NCBI GenBank assembly: GCA_002396645.1
Contig: DGYI01000044.1
Location: 27,824-91,823 of the forward strand
DNA: 64,000 nucleotides
Direction of reading: 5' to 3'
Origin: Firmicutes bacterium UBA5010
GTDB taxonomy: Bacteria; Bacillota; Clostridia; Tissierellales; Sedimentibacteraceae
A program made the position numbers and the translations under genes. A model generated the notes under the pieces. The model made no database searches and was not told the DNA's origin. It was given only the letters and a program-made list of their open reading frames with translations. This document shows, piece after piece, positions 27,501 to 35,522 of the stretch (positions within the stretch are counted from its first letter, which is position 1; the number at the start of each line of letters is the position of its first letter).

Positions 27501-29560
27501 TGTATTTTGCACACTAAATTTACTTTTTTATCTTCACTGCTTCGGATAGGCTTAATTGTGCTTGGACTTAGAGGTATTGAACTGTTCACTACCTTTAAAA
27601 CACCGCTATCTGATGATTCCCATGAAAGCATTGTATATTGAATACTTGTCGGAACCTCAAAGCTTTCTTTTATTTTGTCAAATGACTCATTGCTTCCAAT
27701 TAAATTATTGCTTAACGGTTCTATAATATTTGTTCGTATGGCATCTCTGACTCTGTCTCTGTCCCATCCTATTACAGTACGAATAGCATAATCTTTTTTT
27801 GCTTCACCTTTTGAAAACTCAAAATTCAATTCAACCTGTCTGTTGCCCGGTAATCCATATCTTAAATGTTCTTCATCAAACATATAATCAATATTTCCGT
27901 CTAAATCTATAAATTCTTGTTTGTCTGATGATTTAACACTTACTTCTATTCCTTCAAATCCTTTTGCCTTTAGTACATCCTTCATATGCACATTAACATT
28001 ATTATCTTTGTCCGAGTTTAATTTCAAATTAAACCATTCAAGGCTTTTTATCGCATCACTTAAATACTTCTCATCATCGTCTTCTGCAGGTTTGTTTTTT
28101 GTTAATATGTAATCAAAATGTTTTTTAAGTTCATAGCTGCCTTTAGATAAGGTTGCTGTCAGCCTTACTTCTCTTTCACCTTCATCAGGCAATGTGATAA
28201 ATCCAATATCGCCATCTATTTCTATAAGAGTTTCATCGGATGACTCCCAATAAATTGATATGGAATAATCTCCACCCTTATCATAGTCAACTAATCTTAT
28301 CCATTTATCATCAGTCACAGGTGATTTTAACTCATTAGGAGTGCTTTGCACTGTTACTTTAAGAATATCCGCTGCTCTTTTTAAATCCTCTAATTCAGGA
28401 ATTACTTCTTCTTCGCTTTCTAATCCCTGCCACCTTAGAGTAGGATAATCATCTTTAGTAAACACAAATTCATCATCAGTATCTACAATTATAACGTCGT
28501 CAGGTATATTTAATTTGTCTATTATTTCTGTAGTCTTGAAATCTTCTACTGATACTTTGCCTAAGCTCCAATCTGTTTCACCAGCAAGATAGAAAGTATT
28601 TTTTGAGATTCCGCCTGTCGGTGATATTGGATTTTTTTCATTTGCCGTTAATTCTCCTGTATTATAGGCGTTTATAATTTTAATCTCACCGGTGTATGTA
28701 GTATTTTGTATTATTCCTACTATACCGCCGGCTTTACCATTATCTCCGCCACGTACATTTCCTTGATTATACACATTATTAATTATTGTAGAAGGATTCT
28801 TTTTATCAATTGCTCCCACTATACCGCCTGCAGTATCTGCATAGCCTGTTCTTGATTTTACAATTCCAAAGTTAGCTGCTGAACTTATTCTTCCTTGCGC
28901 TTGACCAGCTATACCACCTATAAGTGAATACCCTTCTATGTTTCCATAATTTGAAACTGTGTAAATAGTGCCTTCATTTACTCCGGCTATACCACCTACA
29001 TAATTACCTTGAGTTGTAGTTGCCGTGTTCTTAACTGTTGCATAATTCTCTACTTCACTTATTGTGCCTTGATTTTTTCCTGCAACTGCACCTAAATTAA
29101 TTTTATTTCCTTGAATTGAACCGGTCAGTTTGAAATTTCTCACAGTACCTTTATTAGTTTCTATAAATCCTTTAGTATGTGCGGTTGCATTTATATTTAT
29201 ATTCCTTATGTAAAACCCATTGCCGTTAAACTCTCCCAAAAAGCTTTTAATCGGAGTCCATAGTTCATTTTCCAAGTCTATATCATTTAATAATTCTGCA
29301 TTTATTTCTTCTGTCGGCAGCTCATTTGCTTTATTTGCAAACCAAAATAAATCCTCTTTTGTTTTTAATTGATAAAAGCCATTTATTATCTCAGGCTCTT
29401 CACTGCCTTCTTCATTACTCTGTTCATTTTGGCTTTCTATGCTTTCCTCTATCTTTAGCACTTGCTCATCGCCTGTCGCAAATACCTGCGTGGCTATGTC
29501 AGGCACTAAGCTAAACAGCATAGTTAAAACCATAATTAAACTTAAAATTCTTTTCCTCAC
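24590..29560 (-). CDS. Giant secreted surface protein: GLUG repeats, Ig-like domains, DUF4430 and terpenoid-cyclase-type alpha barrel
   Basis: 1656 residues starting at GTG 29560 (GGAGG seven bases before). Approximate order: signal peptide 1-30; GLUG-type repeats 145-305 (repeated GGIAG and GGIVG units); several bacterial Ig-like domains 380-850; DUF4430 975-1090 (GGWMFTVNGEIPNFSAG...KEGDKVIWFCTYD); a Big_2 domain 1100-1190; an alpha/alpha-barrel with prenyltransferase/terpenoid-cyclase repeats 1200-1455 (IDALIRYQDAKGSFAGIDETG, GLSYLKAEQDANTGGYIV); a second Big_2; and a C-terminal beta domain. The barrel plus DUF4430 are the two domains of intrinsic factor and transcobalamin, here in reversed order. 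There is no SLH or LPXTG anchor, so it may attach through partners. A cobalamin riboswitch controls the gene. Corrinoid capture is inferred, not shown. Confidence 0.85.
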   Translation of the reverse strand: MRKRILSLIMVLTMLFSLVPDIATQVFATGDEQVLKIEESIESQNEQSNEEGSEEPEIINGFYQLKTKEDLFWFANKANELPTEEINAELLNDIDLENELWTPIKSFLGEFNGNGFYIRNININATAHTKGFIETNKGTVRNFKLTGSIQGNKINLGAVAGKNQGTISEVENYATVKNTATTTQGNYVGGIAGVNEGTIYTVSNYGNIEGYSLIGGIAGQAQGRISSAANFGIVKSRTGYADTAGGIVGAIDKKNPSTIINNVYNQGNVRGGDNGKAGGIVGIIQNTTYTGEIKIINAYNTGELTANEKNPISPTGGISKNTFYLAGETDWSLGKVSVEDFKTTEIIDKLNIPDDVIIVDTDDEFVFTKDDYPTLRWQGLESEEEVIPELEDLKRAADILKVTVQSTPNELKSPVTDDKWIRLVDYDKGGDYSISIYWESSDETLIEIDGDIGFITLPDEGEREVRLTATLSKGSYELKKHFDYILTKNKPAEDDDEKYLSDAIKSLEWFNLKLNSDKDNNVNVHMKDVLKAKGFEGIEVSVKSSDKQEFIDLDGNIDYMFDEEHLRYGLPGNRQVELNFEFSKGEAKKDYAIRTVIGWDRDRVRDAIRTNIIEPLSNNLIGSNESFDKIKESFEVPTSIQYTMLSWESSDSGVLKVVNSSIPLSPSTIKPIRSSEDKKVNLVCKIQFNHDFYETEDLILTQKYELTVSGDNVNDTIAEMQKLLDDNYTVDKLKDFTNKQAINPDDVRNDIQLIIPQDTGIDNYFDYKFEVSSDSDLLVVNSYRANVYRPLPGEEAEEVNLTVHMKHKEKNIEVTKLIPIKITALSQKEIDDEINLMQLAKENYFKGIKGDNLSADEITSNLRVFREVNLINGELVWTRHINDDRNTGICPDNIEGWENQEQWRLFRSSKPNIIAHENLLVTKPEFNTEVKIESSLSSIVYGKYALKYPNIEDFQKLYKQNVSAVVTVIGEKGNGSGDPEEKQISVGTAIVVFEEDGTYSVHKNVGMVNIDKDKHDGGFTAFGALQATTDEYQANGDWITSIYGITGPVTGGWMFTVNGEIPNFSAGQVKLKEGDKVIWFCTYDWERDNAPTWKELGGEEEEKLSIKIKTNKTSLSIGEELPLVAEVRKGTAVVADKEILWLSSNAEIAVIEHGNLVAKKAGEVTLTAALAEDKSIKDSIKIRVSEEGKIDISIEDAIKALRKHYSNKADYTFREAIGYNYTSDNMDKDLLEIAYKFKTNENPKSASENVGNIIGLIAAGKNPYNHKGKNYVEALVSAQNAEGKFIIGQYDDYPTTLAFSVLALDMANAQYDREKAIDALIRYQDAKGSFAGIDETGMVLTALVRYKDKAQVQDAINKGLSYLKAEQDANTGGYIVYGAENPYSASAVLQGLIAVGEDPLSEGWTKNGKTIVDSLMSFYEDGHFENKSEYGTDIDMITEQAFIALADVYMGKSMFNEIKLNDNEIVRIAIQKPAISKIIEGEIIKLFVNGYDSNNNLVPAGKIEWSSSDSEIATVDEAGIVKTKKPGEVIITAKLEGKSINHSVELSISEKEFETNYTGSTEISSENKLEAKIEVKNLTKEKKSVTLIVALYDKKSNKMISYEIERAELSSDEEKELAVGLLISVSGDYYIRIFLWDSLENQTIIMNDYTEFEIAN

Positions 29561-29585
29561 ATTAATTCCTCCTAAAATTTATAAT

Positions 29586-29620
29586 AAAAAAAATGCCCTA
29601 ACCCTCAAGGATTAAGACAT
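29586..29620 (-). terminator. Terminator in the expression platform of cobalamin riboswitch 1
   Basis: Reading leftward, ATGTCTTAATCC pairs with GGGTTAGGGCAT, followed by a U-run. It sits between the aptamer and the start codon at 29560, so ligand binding probably controls read-through. Confidence 0.85.
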
Positions 29621-29699
29621 TTTATATAAAGTATAAGACATTGCATAAAAATACTATACAAAAATACACTTAGTACACATCCACCTCAATCCCAGAAGG

Positions 29700-29900
29700 T
29701 TTTTATAATGCTATACTTAGGCAGTTCTCCTGACTTATGGATCAAAGCATATCTTTCGCCTTCCCAAGAATATTCTCAGTGGCATATTGAAAGGATGCTC
29801 CCCAATTACAGTGGCCGGACCGTTCATGATTTTAACATGATTCCCTTTTAATCTTTATAAAACTATTTCCTTCTATACCTTCAAAAACCTTGCAAAGCCT
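29700..29900 (-). promoter_or_regulatory. Cobalamin riboswitch 1
   Basis: The minus strand holds the B12 box AGTCAGGAGAACTGCC (29720-29735) and, upstream, the conserved GCCACTG (about 29776-29784) with the helices between. Together with the terminator downstream, this is a class-I-type cobalamin riboswitch that should switch the 1656-residue surface protein off when corrinoid is plentiful. Outer boundaries are approximate. Confidence 0.92.
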
Positions 29901-29982
29901 ATCCAAGACTTTGGAATTCCAGTAATAAAAAGAAAATTATAAAGAACCTAAATATTTTAATATTAATTTTTCTGACAAGGCT

Positions 29983-30011
29983 ATTATATAGTAAAGAATC
30001 ATTTAAGTCAA
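29983..30011 (-). promoter_or_regulatory. Sigma-A promoter of the riboswitch-controlled surface-protein operon
   Basis: Reading leftward there is TTGACT (30006-30011), 17 bases and TATAAT (29983-29988), immediately ahead of cobalamin riboswitch 1. Confidence 0.8.
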
Positions 30012-30152
30012 TAATGCTGTTTACATAATTTTTTTTGTATTTTTACCCTTATTTAGAGCTTGATTATTTCAAATCAGTCTGATATTATAGCTAATATAAT
30101 TGTTCAAAATAGTTAATATTATAGTATATCACTGAATGAATGGAGATAAAAA

Positions 30153-31382
30153 ATGGACAGGCTCGGACATAATAACAGATATAATATAATCGGGGGGCTT
30201 TTAGGCACTTTTGTTGCATCCAGTGCAGGATATCTGGGAACATACTTAAAAGTTCTCGGAGGAAATGATTTTCATTTTGCACTATTAAATGCATTTCCTA
30301 GCATGATAGCTGTGCTTGTTCTAATACCCGGTGCTATAATAATTGACAGCACAAAAAACAAGCTGAGGACAACACTTCTTATATGTTTTTTATCAAGAGC
30401 ATTTTTCCTTTTATATGCCCTTGTTCCATTTCTGCCGAGAGAGTTTCATGCAATCAGCCTCGTAGCACTAATGGGTCTCAGAAACGCACCGGAAGCCGTA
30501 TGGGGTATCGGATACCAGTCTCTTATGGCTGATGTTTTTCCGATAGATAAATTAAACTCAATCATAGGAAGCAGAAACAGATTCAACAGCATACTGACAA
30601 TAGGCGCAACATTTATACTCGGGATGTTTTTAACTCTTAACGAAAGCTTTCCTATAGATATAATATTATTGTACAAAATACTCTTTATTTTTACATTTGT
30701 AGTAGGTGTAATTGAAATTATTCAATATAAAAATTTCGCTTTTGAAGCAAATCCGCCTCAAAGAAGTGAGCATTTGGGTAAAAAACTGCTCGGCATAATA
30801 AAGACCTTGCCTGAGCACCCGAAATATATAAAATATTGTTCGACAGTAATAATATTTTACTTAGGCTGGCAAATGGCATGGCCTTTATATAACTTATATC
30901 AATTAGATGTTTTAAATGCAAATGCAGCTTGGGTAGGTTATCTTAATATAACCTCAACGATTGTTCAGTTTTTAACAATAAATATGTGGATGAAACTGGC
31001 CGATAAGCTTGGAAGCAGGGTTATTTTAGGTGTATGTATGTCATTAATGGCTCTTTCTCCGTTTGTATATGCTTTAAGCAGTACCTTGCCTATGCTTTTG
31101 GCAATGCAATTGATAATAGGAAGCGGAATGTCAGGTGCCACAACTCTTTTGTTTAATGAGCTTATATGCGTCAGTCCCGAAAAAAACAGAACTCTTTATA
31201 TATCACTGTTTACTTGTCTTACACAAATTACAAGCTCATTTATGCCTTTTATAGGTACTTATATAAAGGGAACATTTTCTATTCATATGGCATTATATAT
31301 CAGTTCGGCAATAAGATTTTTAGGTGCGGGAATATTTTTATGGGCATTCAGAAAAGAAAGACAATGTCAAGACCAGGAATGA
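30153..31382 (+). CDS. Major facilitator superfamily transporter
   Basis: 409 residues with twelve predicted membrane helices in two halves. The first half contains the loop-2 region PGAIIIDSTKNKLRTT (a degenerate form of the MFS G-x-x-x-D-R motif), and the second half has LADKLGSRVILG in the equivalent place. The ATG follows a GGAG site. The substrate is unknown. It lies next to a riboswitch-controlled surface operon but on the other strand, so no functional link is shown. Confidence 0.88.
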   Translation: MDRLGHNNRYNIIGGLLGTFVASSAGYLGTYLKVLGGNDFHFALLNAFPSMIAVLVLIPGAIIIDSTKNKLRTTLLICFLSRAFFLLYALVPFLPREFHAISLVALMGLRNAPEAVWGIGYQSLMADVFPIDKLNSIIGSRNRFNSILTIGATFILGMFLTLNESFPIDIILLYKILFIFTFVVGVIEIIQYKNFAFEANPPQRSEHLGKKLLGIIKTLPEHPKYIKYCSTVIIFYLGWQMAWPLYNLYQLDVLNANAAWVGYLNITSTIVQFLTINMWMKLADKLGSRVILGVCMSLMALSPFVYALSSTLPMLLAMQLIIGSGMSGATTLLFNELICVSPEKNRTLYISLFTCLTQITSSFMPFIGTYIKGTFSIHMALYISSAIRFLGAGIFLWAFRKERQCQDQE

Positions 31383-31561
31383 GTTATTAATAAGCTATCA
31401 TAGTTTCAAGCGGAGCTTTTAAATAAGCTCGAATAAATTAATATATAACTTTGAGTTATCTAAATAGACAAAGGTATAACTAATTTCTATTGTTATAAGC
31501 TTATATATTAATTTATAATATATGGAGTATTTGAATAACTACTGTCTGTATGGAGGTAAAA

Positions 31562-32320
31562 ATGAACTTTATAGGTATTGACATAGGCTCTACTGCGGCG
31601 AAAACCGTTATATTTGACGGAAATAAAATTATAGATTGCTTTACTCTGCCTACAGGCTGGAACAGTAAGGAAACCTCAGAGCTGATTAAAAGCAGGCTTA
31701 TTGATGCAGGTATTGTACTTGATAAAAATAGCACGAAGATTATTGCAACCGGATATGGAAGAATATCCGTAGATTTTGCTGATGATGTTGTTACAGAGAT
31801 AAAATGTCACGGCTTAGGCGGTGGATATCTTTTAAATGAAAACTGTACCGTAATTGACATAGGCGGTCAGGATACAAAGGTTGTCACATATAAAAACGGT
31901 ATGGTTACAAAGTTTCTGATGAATGATAAATGCTCTGCCGGAACAGGGAAGTTTATAGAGATTATGGCTAACAGAATGGGACTTAGTCTCGGAGAGTTTT
32001 TAGGGCTTGCCGAGCATGGAAAAGCTCTTAATATAAGCTCAATGTGCACAGTTTTCGCTGAATCCGAGGTTATAGGATATATAGGTGCCGGAGCCGACAG
32101 AAAGGATATAGCTGCAGGCGTTATAGATTCTGTAGTGACTAAGGTAAGTCAATTAGTAAACAGGCATGGTGTAGAAGGTAAATGTATACTTACCGGGGGT
32201 TTGAGTCAATCTTCATATGTAGCTGATGAGTTGTCTAAAAAAATAGGACATGATGTATGTAAAAATGAGCTGGGAAGATATGCAGGTGCCTTGGGCGCCG
32301 CAATTATAGCTGCTAAATAA
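31562..32320 (+). CDS. BadF/BadG/HgdC-type ATPase, activator of a 2-hydroxyacyl-CoA-dehydratase-like protein
   Basis: 252 residues from ATG 31562 (GGAGGTAAAA in front; an ATG at 31550 overlaps that site and is unlikely). The ASKHA ATPase motifs are GIDIGSTAAKTV (phosphate 1) and VIDIGGQDTK (phosphate 2). Cysteines in NDKCSAGTGKF and SSMCTVFAESEV are those that bridge a 4Fe-4S cluster between two subunits in this family. It uses ATP to push a low-potential electron into a partner. The partner is evidently the convergent gene at 32424, giving a yjiL/yjiM-like pair. Confidence 0.92.
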   Translation: MNFIGIDIGSTAAKTVIFDGNKIIDCFTLPTGWNSKETSELIKSRLIDAGIVLDKNSTKIIATGYGRISVDFADDVVTEIKCHGLGGGYLLNENCTVIDIGGQDTKVVTYKNGMVTKFLMNDKCSAGTGKFIEIMANRMGLSLGEFLGLAEHGKALNISSMCTVFAESEVIGYIGAGADRKDIAAGVIDSVVTKVSQLVNRHGVEGKCILTGGLSQSSYVADELSKKIGHDVCKNELGRYAGALGAAIIAAK

Positions 32321-32377
32321 AAGGTGAACTACGTTCACTCTGTATCTGATAGGAAATAGAACTTTCCTATCAGATAA
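32321..32377. repeat. Dispersed intergenic repeat, copy 2 of family 2
   Basis: GTGAACTACGTTCAC is followed by a perfect 13-base-pair hairpin (32344-32356 with 32363-32375) whose loop is TAGAAC. The TTCACTCTGTA block and the TAGAACTTT...ATCAGATAAAAA block recur at 553-636. Confidence 0.5.
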
Positions 32378-32420
32378 AAACAGTGCCGATACACGGGAGT
32401 TTGTGTATTGGCACTGTTTT
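32377..32420. terminator. Bidirectional terminator between convergent genes
   Basis: AAAACAGTGCCGATACAC (32377-32394) pairs with GTGTATTGGCACTGTTTT (32403-32420) over eight loop bases. The T and A runs serve both directions, ending the activator gene on the plus strand and the dehydratase-like gene on the minus strand. Confidence 0.92.
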
Positions 32421-32423
32421 TAT

Positions 32424-33581
32424 TTATTTTAAAATTTCTATGAAAGCCGCTATTCTTGTATCGAGTTGTCCAACATCTGATTGTGAATAATCTGTCTCGA
32501 TTGTTATATAAGGTATGTTTTTCTCATTTTCAGTAAATCTCTTAATTTGAAGAGTTTCAACGCTGTACGGATGACATGATGTCAATACCACGTCTATAAC
32601 CCCATCTACTTGATATTCATCTATCATTTTATCTAAAAGCTCTATTCTTTTTCCATTCGGAGATATACATGCACATCCGATGTTAAGGTATTTACGAGCT
32701 ATAGCTTCGTAGATGTCTTCTGCATTTTCATCAACATTTTCTTCTATTGCCTTAGCACCGCCGCAGTTTTCCAAAGCAACCACACATCCGCCGTTATCTT
32801 CTATAGCCTTAAACAGCTTCGCACTTACTCCGCCTATAGGTGAACCTGTTATCAATATACGAGGTTTTTTAGCATCCTCTTCATTAGGAACATATTCGCT
32901 CTTAATTTGCTCAATAAGAGCTTTCATTTCCTCTATATTAGCTTCTTTATCGAACTTAAAGCCTGCTCCGTAAAGAGTATTGTGCACTTTAGAGCCCAGG
33001 ATTGGCGATGGCTTTAATTTGCCCAGGCTGTAGAATTCTTTTCTTACGTCTCTTTCTCTGTTTTTCAGCTTCACAGCCTCTCTAACTTGTTCCTCTGTTA
33101 TTGTAACACCAAAAAATTCTTCAAGTTTTTCTTTATATCCTATAACTTCTTTTTTCCACATCTCAAATCCGCTTTTGCCCGTCGCGCTGTTTGGAAGCTC
33201 CATAATATGAACAGGTTTAAATTCACTTAAGTATTCATACATCTTTTTCTTTCCGTCGCAAGTAGATTCGCCTACAACTAAATCAGAGAAATAGAAGAAC
33301 GGACATTTATCGGTTTTTGCAAATCCATAGCTTGCTTTTATAAGCGGACATAGGTTTTTAGGTAAATCTTTTTCAGCCTCAGGGATTGTCTCCTCTGAAA
33401 ATGAGCATAGGCTGATAGGCACTGCACCCATAGCCATTGGAATTTCCTCCGGCATAAATGTGCAGAAAACTCCTACAACCGGTATTTCTTTTTCTTTAAG
33501 TTCTTTAACAGATAAAAAGGCATTTCGTCTGGCCTCTGCAAACTCTTCAAATATTGCCGGTAATTCTTTTCTTACTTTCAT
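32424..33581 (-). CDS. 2-hydroxyacyl-CoA-dehydratase-like protein (double-cubane-cluster type)
   Basis: 385 residues from ATG 33581, which has GGAGGTTAAT; a longer frame to 33605 includes that site. It belongs to the HgdB/FldC dehydratase family as a free-standing single subunit. Conserved cysteines appear in FCTFMP, NLCPLIKASYG, DKCPFFYFSD, ESTCDGKKKMYE and the C-terminal CACISPNGKR and SCHPYS blocks. Such stand-alone proteins paired with an ATPase activator include double-cubane-cluster proteins, which carry out low-potential reductions rather than acyl-CoA dehydration. No CoA-transferase or second dehydratase subunit is nearby, which supports that reading. The true substrate is unknown. 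Confidence 0.85.
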   Translation of the reverse strand: MKVRKELPAIFEEFAEARRNAFLSVKELKEKEIPVVGVFCTFMPEEIPMAMGAVPISLCSFSEETIPEAEKDLPKNLCPLIKASYGFAKTDKCPFFYFSDLVVGESTCDGKKKMYEYLSEFKPVHIMELPNSATGKSGFEMWKKEVIGYKEKLEEFFGVTITEEQVREAVKLKNRERDVRKEFYSLGKLKPSPILGSKVHNTLYGAGFKFDKEANIEEMKALIEQIKSEYVPNEEDAKKPRILITGSPIGGVSAKLFKAIEDNGGCVVALENCGGAKAIEENVDENAEDIYEAIARKYLNIGCACISPNGKRIELLDKMIDEYQVDGVIDVVLTSCHPYSVETLQIKRFTENEKNIPYITIETDYSQSDVGQLDTRIAAFIEILK

Positions 33582-33670
33582 ATTAACCTCCATAATGTTT
33601 AACAATACCTTTATTTATTTTTATCTAAAGTATTTTTAATCTTTGTCCCAAAATTTGTCCCTATCCTTAA

Positions 33671-33699
33671 ATGGTATTGAATTTCAGCCAGTTTGTCAA
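33671..33699 (-). promoter_or_regulatory. Sigma-A promoter of the dehydratase-like gene
   Basis: Reading leftward there is TTGACA (33694-33699), 17 bases and TACCAT (33671-33676). The leader of about 85 bases contains GGGACAAA twice, with no recognised structure. Confidence 0.6.
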
Positions 33700-33718
33700 T
33701 TTAAAATAAATTATACAA

Positions 33719-34771
33719 CTACCCTTTACTATGAAATTTTTTATTATCAACATTTGCAGCTTCCTTTATAGTTGATAAAATACTGCTTATATTTTCTAAT
33801 CCTGTTCCTACACCCAAGCCACAGGCAGGCGAAATTATATGAAAGCCATCATTTATACATTTGAGTGTCGATGTACGTATTTTTTCTTTGCTTCCGAACT
33901 CAAGCATATAGGTGTTTATATTGCCCATTATCGTGTGTCCTTCCAACTCCTTTTTTATGTCTTTAATGTTGACCATAGAATCGAAGCTTAACGCATCTGC
34001 TTTAATATCAGCTATAATATTCTTAACAATATTCATGTTTCCACATATATGAACAATAATTCTTGTGTCGCAGCAGCTTTTAATTTTATCTATTATCTGG
34101 TTTATATAAGGTATTGCAAATTCTTTAAATGCAGCAGGTCCAAGTATCTCACCTGTTGCACTCGGGTCAGATATAGTTATACAGTCAGCACCTGCCTCAA
34201 GCTGCTTGATGCCAAATAGTGCGATTTGTTCAGATATAAAGTTCATAAGGCATTTAGAAGCCTCTTTGTGTTTCTTAAGTCCTCTATAAAAAATATTAGG
34301 GTCAAGCACTGATGTTGCAACACTTACAGGTCCTGTCAAATTGCCTATAATAGGAACTCCATCCTTGTACTCTTTTAATTTTTTTATTGAATCAAGAACT
34401 ACTGCTGCTCTTCCGGATTCAAAGTCAATCTTTTTCAAGCTATTCCATTCAGCTGATTGTTTTAGGCAATATTCAGCTATATGCGGCTCTATCATCATAT
34501 CTCCAAAGTTTACGGAAGATCCCATGGCTTCTGCTTCAACAGTCATGCAAAACGGCACTCCATAGTTCTCAAATAATCCGAAAGTATAAACCGCTCTTGA
34601 AAGTTCTGTCATCAAATCAGAGTTACTGTGAGCATCAGGCCATATTGCATCAGTTTTTTGCATTAGTTCTTTAGTCACCATATTCATCATTCCACCGGGG
34701 CAGATGCAAGGTGGTCTATCGATATCTTTTTTATCAATGGCATTAAATAGCCTTTCTTTTTCTGTAAACAT
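33719..34771 (-). CDS. MtaA/CmuA-type (uroporphyrinogen-decarboxylase fold) corrinoid methyltransferase
   Basis: About 350 residues from ATG 34771, which agrees with the family N-terminus (TEKERLFNAIDKKDIDRPP). The zinc-binding pattern is visible: HICGNM for the His and Cys pair and ISPACGLGVGTG for the distal Cys. Members of this fold move methyl groups between a corrinoid protein and a thiol such as coenzyme M, or between a methoxylated substrate and the corrinoid. The gene overlaps the upstream corrinoid-protein region by a few bases, so the two very likely work together. There is no sign of coenzyme M use in this organism type, so an O-demethylase methyltransferase is more likely (inference). 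Confidence 0.88.
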   Translation of the reverse strand: MFTEKERLFNAIDKKDIDRPPCICPGGMMNMVTKELMQKTDAIWPDAHSNSDLMTELSRAVYTFGLFENYGVPFCMTVEAEAMGSSVNFGDMMIEPHIAEYCLKQSAEWNSLKKIDFESGRAAVVLDSIKKLKEYKDGVPIIGNLTGPVSVATSVLDPNIFYRGLKKHKEASKCLMNFISEQIALFGIKQLEAGADCITISDPSATGEILGPAAFKEFAIPYINQIIDKIKSCCDTRIIVHICGNMNIVKNIIADIKADALSFDSMVNIKDIKKELEGHTIMGNINTYMLEFGSKEKIRTSTLKCINDGFHIISPACGLGVGTGLENISSILSTIKEAANVDNKKFHSKG

Positions 34772-34775
34772 ATTT

Positions 34776-35423
34776 TTATACTGACAGCAATTCATCAATT
34801 AATTTAACTGCTTCAACAGCATTTGGCGAATAACCGTCTGCTCCTATTTTTTTTGAAAATGAAAGCGATATCGGAGCCCCTCCTATTATAACTTTAACTG
34901 AATCTCGAAGATTTTGCTCCTTTAAAAGCTCTATGACTTTTTGCATACTACTCATGGTGCTTGACATAAGAGTTGACATAGCCAAAACATCTGCATTGGT
35001 TTCTGCTATTTTATCAACAAAACTTTGGCATGGCACATTTCTTCCCATATCTATAAGTTCATATCCTGCTGCCTCAAGCATTATTTTAACTAAATTTTTC
35101 CCTATATCATGAGTATCTCCCTCTACTACACCCAGAACAATTTTTTTACTTTTGCTGAAATTATTTTTATCTAAATGCGGCTTCAAAACATTCAAGCCGT
35201 TATACATTGATTCAGAGCATACCAAAAGCTCAGGAATAAAATATTCCTCCTCTTCAAAAAGCTTAGCCGCGCGCTGCATACCGTCTACAAGTCCATCTAA
35301 TATACCATCTATAGCAGGATATCCTGCATCTATATATTGCTTTGCTACATCTGCTGTCAGCTCGTCTTCCATCTCTAAAACACAGTCAGACAATTTTGAC
35401 AATAGTGTTTCTTTATTTTTCAT
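34776..35423 (-). CDS. Corrinoid-binding methyl-carrier protein (MtaC/MtbC family)
   Basis: About 215 residues. An N-terminal helical cap (about 1-85) precedes a Rossmann-like B12 domain with the cobalt-ligand motif VEGDTHDIGKN (D-x-H-x-x-G), then the SxL block (LAMSTLMSS) and GG near the C-terminus (VIIGGAPIS). The corrinoid carries the methyl group between the methyltransferases. ATG 35423 is preferred because GGTAGGG lies nine bases before it. It is directly upstream of one MtaA-type gene. Confidence 0.93.
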   Translation of the reverse strand: MKNKETLLSKLSDCVLEMEDELTADVAKQYIDAGYPAIDGILDGLVDGMQRAAKLFEEEEYFIPELLVCSESMYNGLNVLKPHLDKNNFSKSKKIVLGVVEGDTHDIGKNLVKIMLEAAGYELIDMGRNVPCQSFVDKIAETNADVLAMSTLMSSTMSSMQKVIELLKEQNLRDSVKVIIGGAPISLSFSKKIGADGYSPNAVEAVKLIDELLSV

Positions 35424-35522
35424 TTCTTTCAACCCTACCTATATGCAATTATTTTAATTTTAAAATCTTTATTTTTTACCCGCATTTTCTCTGCTTACAT
35501 ACATCTGGTTGCTGCTACGAAT

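Noticed and set aside
24590..29560. Prenyltransferase or terpene cyclase enzyme
   Set aside because: The barrel repeats lack a visible catalytic motif and lie in a secreted surface protein under B12 control, so a binding role fits better.
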